DNA of 64,000 nt from Arenicola marina (taxonomy: Eukaryota > Annelida > Polychaeta > Arenicolidae), in NCBI GenBank assembly GCA_964019135.1, contig OZ025255.1:39586811-39650810 (forward strand). Reading direction: 5' to 3'. Below, one piece after another: positions 59,344 through 64,000 of the stretch. The notes under the pieces are model-generated. The model was not told the origin of the DNA, made no database searches, and saw nothing but the letters and a program-made list of their open reading frames with translations. A program made the translations under genes and the position numbers. Each line of letters begins with the position of its first letter. Position 1 is the first letter of the stretch.

Positions 59344-62300
59344 CTCACCGCCATGTAACCCCATGTCAATGCTGCCTCACCGCCATGTAACCCCATGTCA
59401 ATGCTGCCTCACCGCCATGTAACCACATGTCAATGCTGCCTCACCGCCATGTAACCCCATGTCAATGCTGCCTCACCGCCATGTAACCCCATGTCAATGC
59501 TGCCTCACCGCCATGTAACCCCATGTCAATGCTGCCTCACCGCCTTGTCACTCCATGTCAATGCTGCCTCACCGCCTTGTAACCACCTGTCAATGCTGCC
59601 TCACCGCCCTGCCACCCCATGTCAATGCTGCCTCACCGCCATGTAACCCCATGTCAATGCTGCCTCACCGCCTTGTCACTCCATGTCAATGCTGCCTCAC
59701 CGCCATGTAACCCCATGTCAATGCTGCCTCACCGCCATGTAACCCCATGTCAATGCTGCCTCACCGCCATGTAACCACATGTCAATGCTGCCTCACCGCC
59801 ATGTAACCACATGTCAATGCTGCCTCACCGCCATGTAACCACATGTCAATGCTGCCTCACCGCCATGTAACCACATGTCAATGCTGCCTCACCGCCATGT
59901 AACCCCATGTCAATGCTGCCTCACCGCCATGTAACCCCATGTCAATGCTGCCTCACCGCCATGTAACCACATGTCAATGCTGCCTCACCGCCATGTAACC
60001 CCATGTCAATGCTGCCTCACCGCCATGTAACCCCATGTCAATGCTGCCTCACCGCCATGTAACCCCATGTCAATGCTGCCTCACCGCCTTGTCACTCCAT
60101 GTCAATGCTGCCTCACCGCCTTGTAACCACCTGTCAATGCTGCCTCACCGCCCTGCCACCCCATGTCAATGCTGCCTCACCGCCATGTAACCCCATGTCA
60201 ATGCTGCCTCACCGCCTTGTCACTCCATGTCAATGCTGCCTCACCGCCATGTAACCCCATGTCAATGCTGCCTCACCGCCTTGTCACTCCATGTTAATGC
60301 TGTCTCACCGCCATGTAACCCCATGTCAATGCTGCCTCACCGCCTTGTCACTCCATGTCAATGCTGCCTCACCGCCTTGTAACCACCTGTCAATGCTGCC
60401 TCACCGCCCTGCCACCCCATGTCAATGCTGCCTCACCGCCATGTAACCCCATGTCAATGCTGCCTCACCGCCTTGTCACTCCATGTCAATGCTGCCTCAC
60501 CGCCTTGTAACCACCTGTCAATGCTGCCTCACCGCCCTGCCACCCCATGTCAATGCTGCCTCACCGCCATGTAACCCCATGTCAATGCTGCCTCACCGCC
60601 TTGTCACTCCATGTCAATGCTGCCTCACCGCCATGTAACCCCATGTCAATGCTGCCTCACCGCCTTGTCACTCCATGTTAATGCTGTCTCACCGCCATGT
60701 AACCCCATGTCAATGCTGCCTCACCGCCTTGTAACCCCATGTCAATGCTGCCTCACCGCCATGTAACCCCATGTCAATGCTGCCTCACCGCCATGTAACC
60801 CCATGTCAATGCTGCCTCACCGCCATGTAACCCCATGTCAATGCTGCCTCACCGCCTTGTCACTCCAGGTCAATGCTGCCTCACCGCCATGTCACCTCAT
60901 CTCAATGCTGCCTCACCGCCCTGCCACCGCATGTCAATGCTGCCTCACCGCCTTGTCACTCCATGTCAATGCTGCCTCACCGCCATGTAACCCCATGTCA
61001 ATGCTGCCTCACCGCCATGTTACCCCATGTCAATGCTGCCTCACCGCCATGTAACCCCATGTCAATGCTGCCTCACCGCCCTGTCACCCCATGTCAATGC
61101 TGCCTCACCGCCTTGTCACTCCATGTCAATGCTGCCACACCGCCATGTAACCCCATGTCAATGCTGCCTCACCGCCATGTTACCCCATGTCAATGCTGCC
61201 TCACCGCCATGTAACCCCATGTCAATGCTGCCTCACCGCCATGTAACCCCATGTCAATGCTGCCTCACCGCCTTGTCACTCCATGTCAATGCTGCCTCAC
61301 CGCCCTGCCACGCCATGTCAATGCTGCCTCACCGCCTTGTCACCCCATGTCAATGCTGCCTCACCGCCATGTAACCCCATGTCAATGCTGCCCCACCGCC
61401 TTGTCACTCCATGTCAATGCTGCCTCACCGCCATGTAACCCCATGCCAATGCTGCCTCACCGCCTTGTCACTCCATGTCAATGCTGCCTCACCGCCATGT
61501 AACCCCATGTCAATGCTGCCTCACCGCAATGTTACCCCATGTCAATGCTGCCTCACCGCCATGTAACCCCATGTCAATGCTGCCTCACCGCCATGTAACC
61601 CCATGTCAATGCTGCCTCACCGCCATGTAACCCCATGTCAATGCTGCCTCACCGCCTTGTCACTCCATGTCAATGCTGCCTCACCGCCATGTAACCCCAT
61701 GTCAATGCTGCCTCACCGCCTTGTCACTCCATGTCAATGCTGCCTCACCGCCATGTAACCCCATGTCAATGCTGCCTCACCGCCTTGTCACTCCATGTCA
61801 ATGCTGCCTCACCGCCATGTAACCCCATGTCAATGCTGCCTCACCGCCTTGTAACCCCATGTCAATGCTGCCTCACCGCCATGTAACCCCATGTCAATGC
61901 TGCCTCACCGCCATGTAACCCCATGTCAATGCCGCCTCACCGCCTTGTAACCCCATGTCAATGCTGCCTCGCCGCCTTGTAACCCCATGTCAATGCTGCC
62001 TCACCGCCATGTAACCCCATGTCAATGCTGCCGCACCGCCATGTAACCCCATGTCAATGCTGCCTCACCGCCATGTAACCCCATGTCAATGCTGCCTCAC
62101 CGCCTTGTAACCCCATGTCAATGCTGCCTCACCGCCTTGTCACTCCATGTCAATGCTGCCTCACCGCCTTGTAACCCCATGTCAATGCTGCCTCACCGCC
62201 TTGTCACTCCATGTCAATGCTGCCTCACCGCCTTGTAACCCCATGTCAATGCTGCCTCACCGCCTTGTCACTCCATGTCAATGCTGCCTCACCGCCATGT

Positions 62301-64000
62301 AACCCCATGTCAATGCTGCCTCACCGCCTTGTAACCCCATGTCAATGCTGCCTCACCGCCATGTAACCCCATGTTAATGCTGCCTCACCGCCATGTAACC
62401 CCATGTCAATGCTGCCTCACCGCCTTGTAACCCTATGTCAATGCTGCCTCACCGCCTTGTAACCCCAGGTCAATGCTGCCTCACCGGCATGTAACCCCAT
62501 TTCAATGCTGCCTCACCGCCATGTAACCCCATGTCAATGCTGCCTCACCGCCTTGTAACCCCATGTCAATGCTGCCTCACCGCCTTGTCACTCCATGTCA
62601 ATGCTGCCTCACCGCCTTGTAACCCCATGTCAATGCTGCCTCACCGCCTTGTAACCCCATGTCAATGCTGCCTCACCGCCATGTCACCTCATCTCAATGC
62701 TACCTCACCGCCCTGCCACCCCATGTCAATGCTGCCTCACCGCCTTGTAACCCCATGTCAATGCTGCCTCACCGCCCTGTCATCCCATGTCAATGCTGCC
62801 TCACCGCCTTGGCACTCCATGTCAATGCTGCCTCACCGCCTTGTCACTCCATGTCAATGCTGCCTCACCGTCTTGTAACCCCATGTCAATGCTGCCTCAC
62901 CGCCTTGTCACTCCATGTCAATGCTGCCTCACCGCCTTGTAACCCCATGTCAATGCTGCCTCACCGCCTTGTCACCCCATGTCAATGCTGCCTCACCGCC
63001 TTGTCACTCCATGTCAATGCTGCCTCACCGCCATGTAACCCCATGTCAATGCTGCCTCACCGCCATGTTACCCCATGTCAATGCTGCCTCACCGCCATGT
63101 AACCCCATGTCAATGCTGCCTCACCGCCCTGTCACCCCATGTCAATGCTGCCTCACCGCCTTGTCACTCCATGTCAATGCTGCCTCACCGCCATGTAACC
63201 CCATGTCAATGCTGCCTCACCGCCATGTTACCCCATGTCAATGCTGCCTCACCGCTATGTAACCCCATGTCAATGCTGCCTCACCGCCATGTAACCCCAT
63301 GTCACTGCTGCCTCACCGCCTTGTCACTCCATGTCAATGCTGCCTCATCGCCATGTAACCCCATGTCAATGCTGCCTCACCGCCCTGTCACCCCATGTCA
63401 ATGCTGCCCCACCGCCTTGTCACTCCATGTCAATGCTGCCTCACCGCCATGTAACCCCATGTCAATGCTGCCTCACCGCCTTGTCACTCCATGTCAATGC
63501 TGCCTCACCGCCATGTAACCCCATGTCAATGCTGCCTCACCGCCATGTTACCCCATGTCAATGCTGCCTCACCGCCATGTAACCCCATGTCAATGCTGCC
63601 TCACCGCCATGTAACCCCATGTCAATGCTGCCTCACCGCCCTGTTACGCCATGTCAATGCTGCCTCACCGCCATGTAACCCCATGTCAATGCTGCCTCAC
63701 CGCCATGTAACCCCATGTCAATGCTGCCTCACCGCCATGTAACCCCATGTCAATGCTGCCTCACCGCCTTGTCACTCCATGTCAATGCTGCCTCACCGCC
63801 ATGTAACCCCCTGTTACCCCATGTCAATGCTGCCTCACCGCCTTGTTACCCCATGTCAATGCTGCCTCACCGCCATGTAATCCCATGTCAATGCTGCCTC
63901 ACCGCCATGTAACCCCATGTCAATGCTGCCTCACCGCCTTTTCACCCCATGTCAGTGCTGCCTCACCGCCTTGTCACCCCATGTCAATGCTGCCACACCG
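59344..64000. repeat. 32-bp minisatellite running off the window end
   Basis: The unit contains CTCACCGCCATGTAACC then CCATGTCAATGCTGC, 32 bp in all; at least 145 units are visible. Subtypes differ at CCATGTAACCCC, CCTTGTCACTCC, CCTTGTAACCAC and CCCTGCCACCCC. Rare variants recur at multiples of 32: GTTAATGCTGTC at about 60294 and 60678 (12 units), CACCTCATCTCAATG at 60893 and 62685 (56 units), and GTTACCCC at 61019 and 63067 (64 units). Pro/His/Cys/Leu-rich frames of 83-147 codons are by-products. Confidence 0.96.

Overview
The window reads as nuclear DNA of an animal, most likely a marine invertebrate. The evidence is tRNA-derived SINEs with pol III A and B boxes, degraded non-LTR retrotransposons of two or three clades, a short-inverted-repeat DNA element family, a split vWFA-domain coding remnant with GT-AG splice sites, and very heavy minisatellite content. 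Amphioxus, a hemichordate or a lophotrochozoan would all fit; the sequence alone does not decide. There is no bacterial-type operon, rRNA, intact tRNA, CRISPR array or intact protein-coding gene. Almost every long open frame is a by-product of a tandem repeat.

Layout. 0-9.3 kb: a short inverted-repeat element (165-322), a G-rich tract, a heptad-based minisatellite (859-2817), mostly unique DNA, a diverged 48-bp repeat (5970-6185), then a 14/12-bp minisatellite (6743-9051) interrupted by two copies of one tRNA-SINE. 9.3-15.9 kb: a 6.6-kb array of mixed 24- and 25-bp units. 16-20.8 kb: unique DNA with a SINE head and a very uniform 28-bp array (18733-19574). 20.8-29.65 kb: two blocks of one 30-bp minisatellite separated by about 1 kb. 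29.65-37.5 kb: unique DNA with a LINE reverse transcriptase remnant (31.6-32.3 kb) and a broken vWFA gene remnant on the minus strand (about 35.4-36.6 kb) with a Pro/Thr repeat linker. 37.58-42.04 kb: an array of 72 units of 62 bp. 42-59 kb: two LINE fragments in opposite orientations, two (GTGTGTATCT)-type arrays, SINEs, inverted-repeat element fragments and further copies of the sequences that flank the vWFA remnant. 59.34-64.0 kb: a 32-bp array that runs off the window end.

About 29.5 kb (roughly 46%) is tandem repeat, built from at least eight unrelated unit sequences. Several arrays carry higher-order duplications that can be followed with rare variants (offsets of 434, 2353, 2666, 384, 1792 and 2048 bp). 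The most informative structure is a repeated locus, called W, U, X, Y and Z here, present around 32.9-42.2, 47.9-49.8 and 51.4-53.3 kb. One copy holds the vWFA remnant and the 72-copy array; another has the same flanks, but the array site is short and unexpanded. I see no evidence for a novel defence, metabolic or signalling system. The real interest lies in how these arrays arose and amplified.
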